Assembly (NCBI RefSeq): GCF_025822605.1
Contig: NZ_JACKTY010000048.1
Location: forward strand, 1-64,000
Length of the DNA stretch: 64,000 nucleotides
Reading direction: 5' to 3'
Source: Mycolicibacterium komossense
Lineage (GTDB): Bacteria > Actinomycetota > Actinomycetes > Mycobacteriales > Mycobacteriaceae
The position numbers and the translations under genes are program-made. This document shows positions 8,345 through 18,127 of this stretch, in pieces; the first letter of the stretch is position 1; every line of letters begins with the position of its first letter. The notes under the pieces are model-generated. The model worked only from the letters and a program-made list of their open reading frames with translations. It was not told the DNA's origin and made no database searches.

Positions 8345-9277
8345 GTGACACGACCACGCCAGCCCGCAGTCTCTCCGATAGCGGCCTCCATGGCCGGTGC
8401 TGTCGATCTGTCGGCACTCAAACAGCGTCCACCGTCCGCGCAGCCGGGCGCGGCATCTGAAGGTGCTGCCGGCCCCCCGGTAGGTATCGCGGTAACTGAG
8501 GCCAATTTCGAGGCCGAGGTGCTGGTCCGGTCCAACGAGGTGCCGGTGGTCGTTCTGCTCTGGTCTCCGCGCAGCGACGGATCGGTCCAGCTCGGCGAAA
8601 TCCTCTCGGCACTGGCCGCCCAGGACCTGGACAAGCCGGGGCGCGCGTGGGCCCTGGCGACCGTCAACGTGGATACCTCACCGCGGGTGGCGCAGGTCTT
8701 CGGTGTGCAGGCCGTGCCGACCGTGGTAGCCCTGGCCGGCGGCCAGCCACTGTCGAACTTCGAGGGCATGCAGCCGCCCGAACAGCTCCGCAAATGGGTC
8801 GACTCGCTGCTGAAGGCGACCGTCGGCAAGCTCGGTGCGGGCGCTGACGGCGATGAGCCCGAAGAGGTCGATCCCGCTGTCGCGGCGGCGCGCGAGCAGT
8901 TGGAGGCCGGGGACCTGGAGGCGGCCCGCGACTCCTATCAGGCAATCCTCGACGCCGACCCCGGCAACACTGAAGCCAAAGGGGCCGTACGGCAGGTCGG
9001 TTTCCTGCTCCGCGCCACCGCCCAGCGCCCCGACGCAGTGACGATCGCGGATGCGGCACCAGCCGATATCGAGGCCGCCTTCGCTGCTGCTGACGTTCAG
9101 ATCCTCAATCAGGATGTGGCGGCGGCGTTCGACCGGCTCATCGCGCTCGTGCGACGGACCGCCGGCGACGAGCGCACCGCGGTGCGTACTCGAGTGATCG
9201 AGTTGTTCGACATCTTCGATCCGGCCGACCCCGATATCGTCGTGGCCCGCCGAAACCTCGCGAACGCGCTGTACTGA
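8345..9277 (+). CDS. YbbN-like thioredoxin-fold co-chaperone with TPR region
   Basis: A 310-residue cytoplasmic protein. Residues about 48-158 form a thioredoxin fold with the cis-Pro segment QAVPTVVAL. Where a redox enzyme has WCxxC, this protein has WSPRSDG, so it should not act as a disulfide reductase. Residues about 175-310 contain TPR-like helices (AREQLEAGDLEAARDSY). This architecture matches YbbN/CnoX, a holdase that hands substrates to chaperones, and Rv1324. The chaperone role here is inferred. Its 3' end converges on glgB with a 9-bp gap. Confidence 0.85.
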   Translation: MTRPRQPAVSPIAASMAGAVDLSALKQRPPSAQPGAASEGAAGPPVGIAVTEANFEAEVLVRSNEVPVVVLLWSPRSDGSVQLGEILSALAAQDLDKPGRAWALATVNVDTSPRVAQVFGVQAVPTVVALAGGQPLSNFEGMQPPEQLRKWVDSLLKATVGKLGAGADGDEPEEVDPAVAAAREQLEAGDLEAARDSYQAILDADPGNTEAKGAVRQVGFLLRATAQRPDAVTIADAAPADIEAAFAAADVQILNQDVAAAFDRLIALVRRTAGDERTAVRTRVIELFDIFDPADPDIVVARRNLANALY

Positions 9278-9286
9278 CCGCTCGAC

Positions 9287-11488
9287 CTATTCCGGCACCA
9301 GCCACAGCGCCGACGTCGGCGGCAGCACCAGCACCGCCGACGCGGGGCGGCCGTGCCAGGGTTCCTCGGTTGCTTCGACGCCGCCCATGTTCCCGGCGCC
9401 CGCCCCGTTGTAGACGGTGGCGTCAGTGTTGAGCACCTCGCGCCAACGACCGGCGTGCGGTAACCCCAGCCGGTAACGACTGTGTTCGGCGCCGGAGAAG
9501 TTGAAGACGCAGGCCATCACCGATCCGTCGTCACCGAAGCGCAGGAAGCTCAGGACGTTGTTGGCCGAATCGTTGGCGTCGATCCAGGAATACCCTTCCG
9601 GCCGGGTGTCCTGGCTCCACAGCGCGCGCTGTGAGCGGTAGATCCCGTTGATGTCAGCCACCATGCGCAGCACGCCGCCGGAGAAGCCGTTCTCGTCGAG
9701 CTGGTACCAGTCGACGCCGCGCTCTTCGGACCACTCCGCGCGTTGGCCGAACTCCTGACCCATGAACAGCAATTGCTTACCGGGGTGCGCCCACTGGTAG
9801 GCCAGCATGCTGCGCAGCCCGGCGGCCTTGACATGGTCGTTGCCGGGCATCCGGCTCCACAGCGTGCCCTTGCCGTGGACCACTTCGTCGTGGCTGATCG
9901 GCAGTACGTAGTTCTCGCTGAACGCATACAGCATCGAGAATGTCATCTCGTGGTGGTGGTACCCGCGGTAGATCGGGTCGCGGCTGATGTAGTCCAGCGT
10001 GTCGTGCATCCAGCCCATGTTCCACTTCATCGAGAAGCCAAGGCCGCCAAGGTTTGTCGGGCGCGTGACGCCGGGCCAAGAAGTGGATTCCTCGGCGATG
10101 GTGACGATGCCGGGCGCGATCTTGTGCACCGTGGCATTCATCTCCTGCAGGAACTGGACGGCCTCGAGGTTTTCCCGGCCGCCGTAGATGTTCGGTGTCC
10201 AGCCGTCGGACGGCCGCGAGTAGTCCAGGTAGAGCATCGAGGCCACGGCGTCCACTCGTAGGCCGTCGATGTGGTACTCCTGCAGCCAATACAGCGCGTT
10301 GGCGACCAGGAAGTTGCGGACCTCTGCGCGGCCGAAGTCGAAAACGTAGGTGCCCCAGTCGAGTTGCTCGCCGCGACGCGGGTCGGCGTGCTCGTAGAGG
10401 GGGGTGCCGTCGAAGCGGCCCAGCGCCCAGACGTCCTTCGGGAAGTGGGCCGGCACCCAGTCCACGATCACGCCGATGCCAGCCTGATGCAGTCGGTCGA
10501 CCAGGTATCGGAATTCATCGGGTGTGCCGAAGCGGGAGGAGGGGGCGTAGTACGACGTGACCTGATATCCCCACGAGCCGCCGAACGGGTGCTCGGCCAC
10601 CGGCAGCATCTCGACATGAGTAAAGCCCTGCGACACAACATAGTCGGTGAGCTGGTCGGCCATCTCCAGGTAGGACAGGCCCGGGCGCCACGAACCCAGG
10701 TGCACCTCGTAGGTGCTCATCGGCTCGAAGACGGCGTTCTTCTGCGCGCGCTCGGCCATCCAGTCGGCGTCCTGCCAAAGATGACCGGAAATGTTGACCC
10801 GTGACGCAGTTTGCGGCGGCACCTCGGTGGCGAAGGCCATCGGGTCGGCGCGGTCGATCACGCTGCCGTCGGCGCCGTGCACCCGGAACTTGTAAAGGCC
10901 GTCGGTGGGAAAGCCGGGCCAGAACAGCTCCCAGACGCCCGTCGAGCCCAGCACGCGCAGCGGCGCCTCATTACCGTTCCAGTGGTTGAACTCGCCGATC
11001 AGAGTGACGCCCTTGGCATTTGGCGCCCACACTGCGAAGGAGACACCCGTCACGGGCCCGTCGGCGGTGGTGAAGGCGCGCGGGTGGGCCCCGAGGACCT
11101 CCCAGAGTCGTTCGTGGCGGCCCTCGGCGAACAGGTGTAGGTCGACCTCGCCGAGCGTGGGCAGGAACCGGTAGCCGTCGGCGACGACCTGGGTATGAGT
11201 GCCGTCCGAAGTCGGGTAGCTGACTTCGAGTCGGTAGTCGATCAGGTTGACAAAGGGCAGCGCGGCGGCAAACAGCCCCGAGTCGACATGCTGTAACGGG
11301 TAGCGGGCATCGCCGACCAGCGCGACCACTTCCACGGCGTTCGGCCGGTATGCCCGGATGACCGTGTGGTCGCCGTATTCGTGCGCGCCCAGGATCGAGT
11401 GCGGGTCGTGATGCACCCCGTCGATCAGCCGATGCAGGTCAGACGGATCCGGGGCGAGGTACTTGCTGACAATCTCGGTGCGGGTCAT
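9287..11488 (-). CDS. glgB: 1,4-alpha-glucan branching enzyme
   Basis: Introduces alpha-1,6 branches into alpha-glucan, here most likely the linear maltosyl polymer made by GlgE. The 733-residue GH13 enzyme has two N-terminal beta-sandwich modules (about 20-110 and 125-225, the latter a CBM48), a catalytic barrel and a C-terminal beta domain. Catalytic residues are nucleophile Asp413 (GLRVDAV), acid/base Glu466 (IAEEST) and Asp534 (ISHDEV). The start ATG has AAGGGA 8 nt upstream and lies 25 bp after glgE, so the genes form an operon. Corresponds to Rv1326c. Confidence 0.96.
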   Translation of the reverse strand: MTRTEIVSKYLAPDPSDLHRLIDGVHHDPHSILGAHEYGDHTVIRAYRPNAVEVVALVGDARYPLQHVDSGLFAAALPFVNLIDYRLEVSYPTSDGTHTQVVADGYRFLPTLGEVDLHLFAEGRHERLWEVLGAHPRAFTTADGPVTGVSFAVWAPNAKGVTLIGEFNHWNGNEAPLRVLGSTGVWELFWPGFPTDGLYKFRVHGADGSVIDRADPMAFATEVPPQTASRVNISGHLWQDADWMAERAQKNAVFEPMSTYEVHLGSWRPGLSYLEMADQLTDYVVSQGFTHVEMLPVAEHPFGGSWGYQVTSYYAPSSRFGTPDEFRYLVDRLHQAGIGVIVDWVPAHFPKDVWALGRFDGTPLYEHADPRRGEQLDWGTYVFDFGRAEVRNFLVANALYWLQEYHIDGLRVDAVASMLYLDYSRPSDGWTPNIYGGRENLEAVQFLQEMNATVHKIAPGIVTIAEESTSWPGVTRPTNLGGLGFSMKWNMGWMHDTLDYISRDPIYRGYHHHEMTFSMLYAFSENYVLPISHDEVVHGKGTLWSRMPGNDHVKAAGLRSMLAYQWAHPGKQLLFMGQEFGQRAEWSEERGVDWYQLDENGFSGGVLRMVADINGIYRSQRALWSQDTRPEGYSWIDANDSANNVLSFLRFGDDGSVMACVFNFSGAEHSRYRLGLPHAGRWREVLNTDATVYNGAGAGNMGGVEATEEPWHGRPASAVLVLPPTSALWLVPE

Positions 11489-11513
11489 TGCGCGATTCCC
11501 TTCATTGGCACGG

Positions 11514-13616
11514 TCATTCGCGGCGCAGCAGTGGCGCCCGCAGTTTGTTCGGAATCAGCGGCATGTTCACGATGTGCGCGACCGCCCTTGCCGGGTCGAT
11601 GCGGATGTAGTTCGCCTGGCCCCATTGATATTCCTCTCCGGTGATCTCGTCGCGAACCCAGAACCGGTCGTAAGGCTCCATACCCAGCGCGGCCATGTCT
11701 AACCACAGAGTCGACTCTTCGGGCCCGAATGGGTTGAGCGTCACCACCACCAGGACGGTGTCCCCGGTGATGGGGTCGAACTTGCTGTAGGCCAGCAGCG
11801 CGTCATTGTCGAGGTGATGGAATGTGATGGTGCGCAGCTGGCGCAGTGCCGGATGCAGCTTGCGAATCTCGTTGAGCCGGGCGATGAATGGTTCCAACGA
11901 TTCGCCGCGGGTCACGGCGCCGTCGAAATCGCGGGGCCGCAACTCGTACTTCTCGGAGTCCAGATACTCCTCGCTGCCTTCGCGCACTGCCTGATGCTCG
12001 AAGAGTTCGAAGCCTGAGTACACCCCCCACAGCGGGCTCATCGTCGAGGCCAGCACGGAGCGGATGGCGAACATACCGGGACCGCCGTACTGCAAGCTCT
12101 CGTGCAGGATGTCCGGGGTGTTGACGAACAGATTTGGTCGCGCCTCGTCGGCGTGTTCGGCGATCTGCTCTCCGAATTCGGTGAGCTCCCACTTGGCCGT
12201 CCGCCAGGTGAAATAACTGTAGGACTGCGTGAAGCCGAGTTTGGCCAACCCGTAGAGGCGCGCCGGGCGGGTGAACGCCTCCGCCAGGAACAACACATCG
12301 GGGTCGACCGCCTTGACCTTGCCGATCAACCACGCCCAGAAGTCCGGCGGCTTGGTGTGCGGGTTGTCCACGCGGAAGATCTTGACGCCGTGGTCAATCC
12401 AGTGCAGGACGACGCGCAGCACTTCCTCGTAGAGGCCGGCCGGGTCGTTGTCGAAGTTGAGGGGGTAGATGTCCTGGTACTTCTTCGGCGGGTTCTCCGC
12501 ATACGCGATAGTGCCGTCGGGCAGCTCGGTGAACCACTGCCGGTGGTCTTTGGCCCAGGGATGATCGGGCGCGCACTGCAACGCCAGGTCCAGTGCCACC
12601 TCCATGCCGAGGTCCTCTGCGGTGGCCACGAACTCGTCGAAATCCTCGAGGGTGCCGAGCTCCGGGTGCAGGGCGTCATGGCCGCCCTCGTCGCTGCCGA
12701 TAGCCCACGGCGACCCGACGTCACCCGGTGCTGCCGTCACGGAGTTGTTGCGGCCCTTGCGGTGGATCTTGCCGATCGGATGGATCGGGGGCAGGTAGAC
12801 GACATCGAAACCCATGTTCGCGATGCGGGGCAAGCCCTTGGTGGCGGTGGCGAAGGTGCCGTGGACCGGCCTGCCCTCGCCGTCCCAGCCGCCGGTCGAC
12901 CGGGGGAACAGTTCGTACCAGGACGAGAACCGGGCCTGCGGGCGGTCTACCCAGATGCCGAATTGGTCACCACGAGTGACCAATTCACGCAGTGGATAGT
13001 CCGCGAGCAGCGCGGTCACTTCGGGCGCCAGCGCTGCGCCCGCCCTGGTGTACGGGTCACCCGGCGTGCGCAAGGTCTGTGCCGCCTCGATCAAGGGGTA
13101 GCGCATCTGGCGCGGCACGCCGGTGGCCGCGCGGTCCAGCAGGCGGGCACCGACCAACAGGTCGTTGTCCAACTCCGATTCGCTCTGTCCCGCCTCCAGT
13201 TTGGCGGTGACATTATGGCGCCAGGTGCTGATCGGATCGCCCCAGCCGTCCACCCGGAAGGTCCACAGGCCCGCGGTATCGGGGGCGAACTGACTGTGGA
13301 AAACGTCGGGGGTGCGGCCCGGCGACATCGACAACAGCTGCGGCTTGATCCGCGGTGTGGGCGAGACGATGGTCTCGATCGGTACGGCCTGCGGAGACTC
13401 CGCCAGTTTGGCCGGTCCGGGAACCAGTTGTGGATAGGCGGCGCCGTGATAGCGCACCACCAAGGTGGCCGCGACGGCGTCGTGGCCCTCACGCCAGACG
13501 GTGGCGCAGATCGGGATCACTTCCCCGACGACCGCCTTCGCCGGGAACTTTCCGCCGGATACGACGGGTTGGACGTCATCGATCTCGATACGACCGGGCA
13601 CCCGAGCTCTCCTCAT
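11514..13616 (-). CDS. glgE: Alpha-1,4-glucan:maltose-1-phosphate maltosyltransferase
   Basis: Extends alpha-glucan with maltosyl units from maltose-1-phosphate, the last linear-extension step of the trehalose-derived GlgE pathway. The 700-residue GH13_3 enzyme has the N-terminal domains of the family, the barrel motif [12 protein letters not shown], nucleophile Asp417 ([10 protein letters not shown]) and acid/base Glu446 (FLAEAF). The C-terminal [15 protein letters not shown] is nearly identical to the M. tuberculosis protein as I recall it (Rv1327c). In M. tuberculosis loss of glgE is lethal through toxic maltose-1-phosphate. Divergent from glgP across about 200 bp. Confidence 0.97.
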   Translation of the reverse strand: MRRARVPGRIEIDDVQPVVSGGKFPAKAVVGEVIPICATVWREGHDAVAATLVVRYHGAAYPQLVPGPAKLAESPQAVPIETIVSPTPRIKPQLLSMSPGRTPDVFHSQFAPDTAGLWTFRVDGWGDPISTWRHNVTAKLEAGQSESELDNDLLVGARLLDRAATGVPRQMRYPLIEAAQTLRTPGDPYTRAGAALAPEVTALLADYPLRELVTRGDQFGIWVDRPQARFSSWYELFPRSTGGWDGEGRPVHGTFATATKGLPRIANMGFDVVYLPPIHPIGKIHRKGRNNSVTAAPGDVGSPWAIGSDEGGHDALHPELGTLEDFDEFVATAEDLGMEVALDLALQCAPDHPWAKDHRQWFTELPDGTIAYAENPPKKYQDIYPLNFDNDPAGLYEEVLRVVLHWIDHGVKIFRVDNPHTKPPDFWAWLIGKVKAVDPDVLFLAEAFTRPARLYGLAKLGFTQSYSYFTWRTAKWELTEFGEQIAEHADEARPNLFVNTPDILHESLQYGGPGMFAIRSVLASTMSPLWGVYSGFELFEHQAVREGSEEYLDSEKYELRPRDFDGAVTRGESLEPFIARLNEIRKLHPALRQLRTITFHHLDNDALLAYSKFDPITGDTVLVVVTLNPFGPEESTLWLDMAALGMEPYDRFWVRDEITGEEYQWGQANYIRIDPARAVAHIVNMPLIPNKLRAPLLRRE

Positions 13617-13816
13617 GAGGTCTATGGCGCGGAACTACCGCGCGGTGTTGTTGCGGTCTTACCAAAGGTTGTCAATACGCCGGTTAACCACTTCGGGCCC
13701 TACTCACACCGTAGTGGCCGGGTTCACTGCGCGGGACCGGAAGCACCAGCGTCACCTCTCTGCGTCTCCTCGGAGACCGGCCGCGGGGCCCGCACACGGT
13801 CAGTAGGGTGAAACCG
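13617..13816. other. Divergent glgE/glgP intergenic region
   Basis: This 200-bp stretch must hold the promoters of the glgE-glgB operon (leftward) and glgP (rightward). Apart from the TAGGGT hexamer near glgP I see no clear operator or gene. A TTGTCA at 13669-13674 could be a -35 element for a second rightward promoter. Confidence 0.4.
13804..13809 (+). promoter_or_regulatory. Leaderless-type -10 hexamer (TAGGGT) before glgP
   Basis: TAGGGT lies 7 nt before the GTG at 13817 and overlaps the alternative GTG at 13808, favouring 13817. Confidence 0.6.
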
Positions 13817-16420
13817 GTGAAAGCCCTCCGCCGGTTCACAGTGCGTGCCCACCTTCCCGATCGCCTCGCGGCACTCGAACGCCTCTCGATAAATCTGCGA
13901 TGGTCTTGGAACAAACCCACGCAGGACCTCTTCCGGACAATCGACGGGACCCTCTGGGTGCAGTCTGGAGGAGATCCGGTCGAACTGCTGGGCGCGGTCA
14001 GCCCCGCCCGCCTCGACGAGCTGGCCGCCGATCACGGATTCCTGGAACGCCTCGACGCGCTGGCTGCGGATCTCGACGGTTATCTGAGTCGGCCGTTGTG
14101 GTACCAGCAGCAGGAGAGCGCCGGCGAGGACATGCCGACGGGGATCGCGTACTTCTCGATGGAGTTCGGCGTTGCCGAGGTACTCCCGAACTATTCCGGC
14201 GGGTTGGGCATCCTCGCGGGCGATCACCTCAAATCAGCCTCGGACCTGGGCTTGCCGCTTATCGCCGTGGGGCTGTACTACCGGTCGGGTTACTTCCGTC
14301 AGTCGCTGACCGCCGACGGCTGGCAGCACGAGACCTACCCGTCACTGGATCCGCAGGGTTTGCCGCTGCGCCTGCTGACGGATGCCACCGGGGCGGCGGC
14401 TCTGGTGTCGCTGGCGCTACCGGACTCGGCGCGGCTGCACGCCCGGATCTGGATCGCGCAGGTCGGCAGGGTGCCGCTGCTGCTGCTGGATTCCGATATC
14501 CCCGAGAACGAGCACGAGCTGCGGGGGATCACCGATCGCCTCTACGGCGGCGATCAGGAACACCGGATCAAACAGGAGATCCTGGCCGGCATCGGCGGTG
14601 TGCGGGCCATCCGCGCGTTCACCGAGATCGAAGGGCTGCCTGCACCCGAGGTCTTCCACATGAACGAGGGCCACGCCGGATTCCTCGGCGCCGAACGCAT
14701 CCGCGAGTACATGACGGGTTCGGCGCTGGATTTCGATACCGCGCTGGCCGTGGTCCGATCCAGCACGGTGTTCACCACTCACACACCGGTGCCCGCGGGT
14801 ATCGACCGCTTCCCGGTCGAGATGGTGCGCCGCTATTTCGGCGAAGGCGACTCGACGGTGCTGCTGCCCGGTGTTCCGCTGGAGAAGATCCTGGCCTTCG
14901 GCGCCGAGGACGACCCCTCGAAATTCAATATGGCGCACATGGGCCTGCGGCTGGCGCAGCGCCACAACGGGGTGTCGCTGCTGCACGGCAAGGTCAGCCG
15001 GGAGATGTTCAACGAGCTGTGGCCGGGCTTCGACCCCGGCGAGGTGCCGATCGGCTCGATCACCAACGGCGTGCACGCTCCGACCTGGGCCGCCCCCCAA
15101 TGGCTGGAACTGGCTCGCGAGCTGGCCGGCGACGAGGGGTTGGCTTCACTGTCCGAGCCCGCCACCTGGGTGAAGGTCCAGCAGGTCGACCCTGGCCACA
15201 TGTGGTGGATCCGGTCCCAGCTGCGGGAACTGCTGGTCGAGGATGTCCGGGCGCGGCTGCGTCGGTCCTGGCTTGAACGCGGCGCCTCCGACGCCGAGCT
15301 GGGCTGGATTGCGACGGCTTTCGACAAAGACGTGCTGACCATCGGTTTCGCGCGGCGGGTCCCGACCTATAAACGGCTGACGCTGATGTTGCGTGATCCC
15401 GACCGGTTGGAGAAATTGCTGCTCGACGAGAAGCGGCCGATCCAGTTGATCGTGGCGGGCAAATCGCATCCCGCCGACGACGGCGGGAAGGCGCTGATCC
15501 AGCAGGTGGTCAAATTCGCCGACCGCCCCGAGGTGCGGCACCGGATCGCCTTTCTACCCGACTACGACATGTCGATGGCGCGGCTGCTCTACTGGGGCTG
15601 CGACGTCTGGCTGAACAACCCGCTGCGACCGTTGGAGGCCTGCGGCACCTCAGGCATGAAGAGCGCGCTCAACGGCGGTCTCAACCTGTCCATCCGCGAC
15701 GGCTGGTGGGATGAGTGGTACGACGGCGAGAACGGCTGGGAGATCCCGACGGCCGACGGTCTGGTCGATGAGAACCGCCGCGACGATATCGAGGCCGCGG
15801 GGCTCTACAGCCTGCTCGAGGAGGCGGTAACGCCGCGGTTCTACGACCGCGACGATCGGGGTGTGCCCAACCGCTGGGTCGAGATGGTCCGGCACACCCT
15901 GCAGACGCTGGGCCCCAAGGTGCTGGCCTCGCGCATGGTCCGTGACTACACCCAGATGTACTACGGGCCCGCCGCGCGGTCGTTGCGTGCGACTGTCGGT
16001 GCGGGTGTCGCCGGGGCGCACAGCGGGCCCTTCGGCGCCGCTCGCGAGCTGGCCGCGTACCGCAAACGGGTCGAGGCGGCCTGGCCGAAGATCGAGATCA
16101 CCGACGTCGACAGCACCGGCCTGCCGGACACCCCGCTGCTGGGGTCTGAGCTGACGCTGACGGCGACCGTGCAGCTGGCCGGACTGCGCCCCGACGAGGT
16201 CGTCGTCCAGGCCGTGCTGGGCCGGGTCGACAGCGGGGATGCGCTGGTCGATCCCATCACGGTGCCGATGGCGTACGCCGGAAGCGGTGACGGGGTGGAC
16301 ATCTTCAAGACCTCGACGCCGCTGCCGGTCGCGGGTTCGGTGGGCTACACCGTCCGGGTGCTGCCCCATGACAACCTGCTGTCCGCGGACAGCGAGCTCG
16401 GCCTGGTCGCGTTGGCGTGA
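13817..16420 (+). CDS. glgP: Alpha-glucan phosphorylase (DUF3417-containing GlgP)
   Basis: Releases glucose-1-phosphate from alpha-1,4-glucan, opposing the divergent glgE-glgB pair. The 867-residue protein starts MKALRRFTVRAHLP, the family N-terminus, then a DUF3417 region. The body has GVAEVLPNYSGGLGILAGDH, the FHMNEGHAG loop, and the cofactor-site region EACGTSGMKSALNGG followed by DGWWDEWYDG. It matches Rv1328. GTG 13817 is chosen because it restores the family N-terminus and has a -10 hexamer 7 nt upstream; GTG 13808 would add three residues. The stop overlaps the next start as GTGA. Confidence 0.95.
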   Translation: MKALRRFTVRAHLPDRLAALERLSINLRWSWNKPTQDLFRTIDGTLWVQSGGDPVELLGAVSPARLDELAADHGFLERLDALAADLDGYLSRPLWYQQQESAGEDMPTGIAYFSMEFGVAEVLPNYSGGLGILAGDHLKSASDLGLPLIAVGLYYRSGYFRQSLTADGWQHETYPSLDPQGLPLRLLTDATGAAALVSLALPDSARLHARIWIAQVGRVPLLLLDSDIPENEHELRGITDRLYGGDQEHRIKQEILAGIGGVRAIRAFTEIEGLPAPEVFHMNEGHAGFLGAERIREYMTGSALDFDTALAVVRSSTVFTTHTPVPAGIDRFPVEMVRRYFGEGDSTVLLPGVPLEKILAFGAEDDPSKFNMAHMGLRLAQRHNGVSLLHGKVSREMFNELWPGFDPGEVPIGSITNGVHAPTWAAPQWLELARELAGDEGLASLSEPATWVKVQQVDPGHMWWIRSQLRELLVEDVRARLRRSWLERGASDAELGWIATAFDKDVLTIGFARRVPTYKRLTLMLRDPDRLEKLLLDEKRPIQLIVAGKSHPADDGGKALIQQVVKFADRPEVRHRIAFLPDYDMSMARLLYWGCDVWLNNPLRPLEACGTSGMKSALNGGLNLSIRDGWWDEWYDGENGWEIPTADGLVDENRRDDIEAAGLYSLLEEAVTPRFYDRDDRGVPNRWVEMVRHTLQTLGPKVLASRMVRDYTQMYYGPAARSLRATVGAGVAGAHSGPFGAARELAAYRKRVEAAWPKIEITDVDSTGLPDTPLLGSELTLTATVQLAGLRPDEVVVQAVLGRVDSGDALVDPITVPMAYAGSGDGVDIFKTSTPLPVAGSVGYTVRVLPHDNLLSADSELGLVALA

Positions 16421-17274
16421 GCGACGCATTGACGGTTGTTCTCGACGGCGGCCCGTACGCGTTGGCTACCGGTCCGGACCAGGCGATGTGGGCGACGTTG
16501 GTGCACAGTGGCCAGATTGCGCGCATCGGCGATACCGGCGAGGTGACGCTCTTCGACGTGGCGCCGGACGCCAAACCTTCGATCATCACCGCGGGGCCCG
16601 ACGCCGCGATGTGGTTCACCTGCGCCGGTGAGCACAGCATCGGACGGATCACCATGGCCGGTGAGCTGACCCGGTTCCCGCTCACCCCGCAGAGCGCGCC
16701 GTACGGGATCTGCACCGGCCCGGACGAGGCGTTGTGGTTCACGACGACGGCGCTGGGCACCGTCGGCCGGATCAGTCTCGACGGCGAGGTGTCCGACGAG
16801 ACGGTCGTCGGAGGGATGCCGTCGATGGTCATCACCGGGCCGGACGGCGCGCTGTGGTTCACCCTCAACCAGCGCAACGCGATCGGCAGGCTGGCGTTGA
16901 CCGGGCGGTCGTCGGGGCTGACCGTCCGGGAACTGCCCACCCGCAACGCCGGCCCGGTCGGGATCGCGGCCACCCACGATGATGCGGTGTGGTTCACCGA
17001 GGTCCGCGCTGACAAGCTCGGCCGGATCCCGCTGCACGACGCCATCCAGGAGATCGACCTCCCGGGCCGCCCACACGCTGTCGTCGCCGATGATGCAGAC
17101 GGGGTCTGGGTGAGCTTGTGGGGTGGTGACCAGATCGCCCGCGTCAGCGGTGACGGCGAGATCACCACCATGGACCTGCCGGCTGGCAGTGAGCCTCACG
17201 GCCTGGCCATTGGAAGCGGCGGTGCGCTCTGGGTGGCGCTCGAAGTCGGATTCGTCATCCGGCTACCCACCTGA
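16417..17274 (+). CDS. Virginiamycin B lyase-like beta-propeller
   Basis: A 285-residue seven-bladed propeller built from repeats of the pattern GPD.A.WFT....IGRI, with no signal peptide. The family type is Vgb, which linearises streptogramin B antibiotics by a metal-dependent elimination. From memory, the S. aureus enzyme uses His228, Glu268, His270 and Glu284. Here His220 (GRPHAV), Glu259 and His261 (SEPHGL) and Glu276 fall at matching spacing, so lyase chemistry is plausible. The start GTG overlaps the glgP stop by 4 bp, implying translational coupling. No such gene sits here in M. tuberculosis. Resistance is not established; a role linked to glucan metabolism is an alternative. Confidence 0.8.
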   Translation: MSDALTVVLDGGPYALATGPDQAMWATLVHSGQIARIGDTGEVTLFDVAPDAKPSIITAGPDAAMWFTCAGEHSIGRITMAGELTRFPLTPQSAPYGICTGPDEALWFTTTALGTVGRISLDGEVSDETVVGGMPSMVITGPDGALWFTLNQRNAIGRLALTGRSSGLTVRELPTRNAGPVGIAATHDDAVWFTEVRADKLGRIPLHDAIQEIDLPGRPHAVVADDADGVWVSLWGGDQIARVSGDGEITTMDLPAGSEPHGLAIGSGGALWVALEVGFVIRLPT

Positions 17275-17380
17275 CCGTCTCCGCGCCTGACCATCCGTTG
17301 TAGGTTCCAGGAAGGGACGTCATAGACGGTGGCATCGGGGCCACGGTCACAGGGGGGCGCCCGCGGAGGACGTCAACGTG

Positions 17381-18127
17381 ATGGCTTCGGTTCTCGGGCG
17401 GTGTGCCGCGGTGCTGGCGGCGGGTGCGCTGCTTCTCGGGGGCGCGGGGCCGGCTTCAGCTGATCCGGACCCCGACCTCGTCGCGGTTGACGCCGCCGGC
17501 GCCACGCCCGTTGATCCTGCCGCCGCGGTACCACCTGTCGATGACGGCCGCGTCGAGTCCTCCCCGCCGGCGACGCTGAAAGCGCCGGATAACTGGGTGC
17601 TGAAGGTATCCGCTAAAGACGAGACCCAGCGGGCGATCGCCCCGCTGACCACGGCGGTGTCTTCGCGCGAATATGAGGTGGGGGGAACCTTCAACGGCGC
17701 GATGAGCGGTCCCGACGAATCCGACCCACCGCACGGCACGCTGGAAGTCGGCTACCAGATCGGCTGCGGCATCGATATGAGCACGTCCAACGGCGTCTCG
17801 CTGGCCGCAAACGCGGGTGTCAACGCCTCGCTCGGCATCCTCGGCACCGACGTCGTCACCCCCTTGCCCGACGGGGTTCTTCCCAACATCGGCGGCAACC
17901 TCGGCGGTGCCATCACGATCGGTCTGAAACCGGGCATCATCAATATCGTCCCGGTCAGCAAGAAGGAATTCACCGGAGCCGATCCCTGGGTGATGGTGCA
18001 GGGCTTCCGGATCAAGATCGACGGCTGCGTCGGACAGTCGTTCATCCGCTCGTATGCGTTCCTGACCCGCTCGACGCGGGTGTCCGACGCGATCCTGGCG
18101 TACTACGGTGTCACGAAAGTGGTTTAG
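17381..18127 (+). CDS. MspA-family porin-like secreted protein
   Basis: Begins with a signal peptide (about 1-28: basic start, AAVLAAGALLLGG core, cleavage near ASA-DPD). An Ala/Pro/Asp-rich linker of about 40 residues follows, then an MspA-like beta domain with GTLEVGYQIGCGIDMS and a C-terminal SFIRSYAFLTRST segment. MspA proteins form octameric outer-membrane channels in fast-growing mycobacteria. This 248-aa member has a long acidic linker and two Cys (GYQIGCG and KIDGCVG) that could form a disulfide, unlike MspA itself. GGAGGA at 17365-17370 serves either GTG 17378 or ATG 17381. It overlaps the convergent peptidase by 4 bp. Confidence 0.85.
   Translation: MASVLGRCAAVLAAGALLLGGAGPASADPDPDLVAVDAAGATPVDPAAAVPPVDDGRVESSPPATLKAPDNWVLKVSAKDETQRAIAPLTTAVSSREYEVGGTFNGAMSGPDESDPPHGTLEVGYQIGCGIDMSTSNGVSLAANAGVNASLGILGTDVVTPLPDGVLPNIGGNLGGAITIGLKPGIINIVPVSKKEFTGADPWVMVQGFRIKIDGCVGQSFIRSYAFLTRSTRVSDAILAYYGVTKVV

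Noticed and set aside
12102-13811. A 569-codon plus-strand frame opposite glgE
   Set aside because: It is antisense to a clear glgE and its translation has no recognisable motifs; long antisense frames are expected in GC-rich DNA.
16417-17274. Calling the propeller gene a proven streptogramin resistance gene
   Set aside because: The catalytic-residue match is by remembered spacing only; many propellers share the fold, so only lyase-like is claimed.
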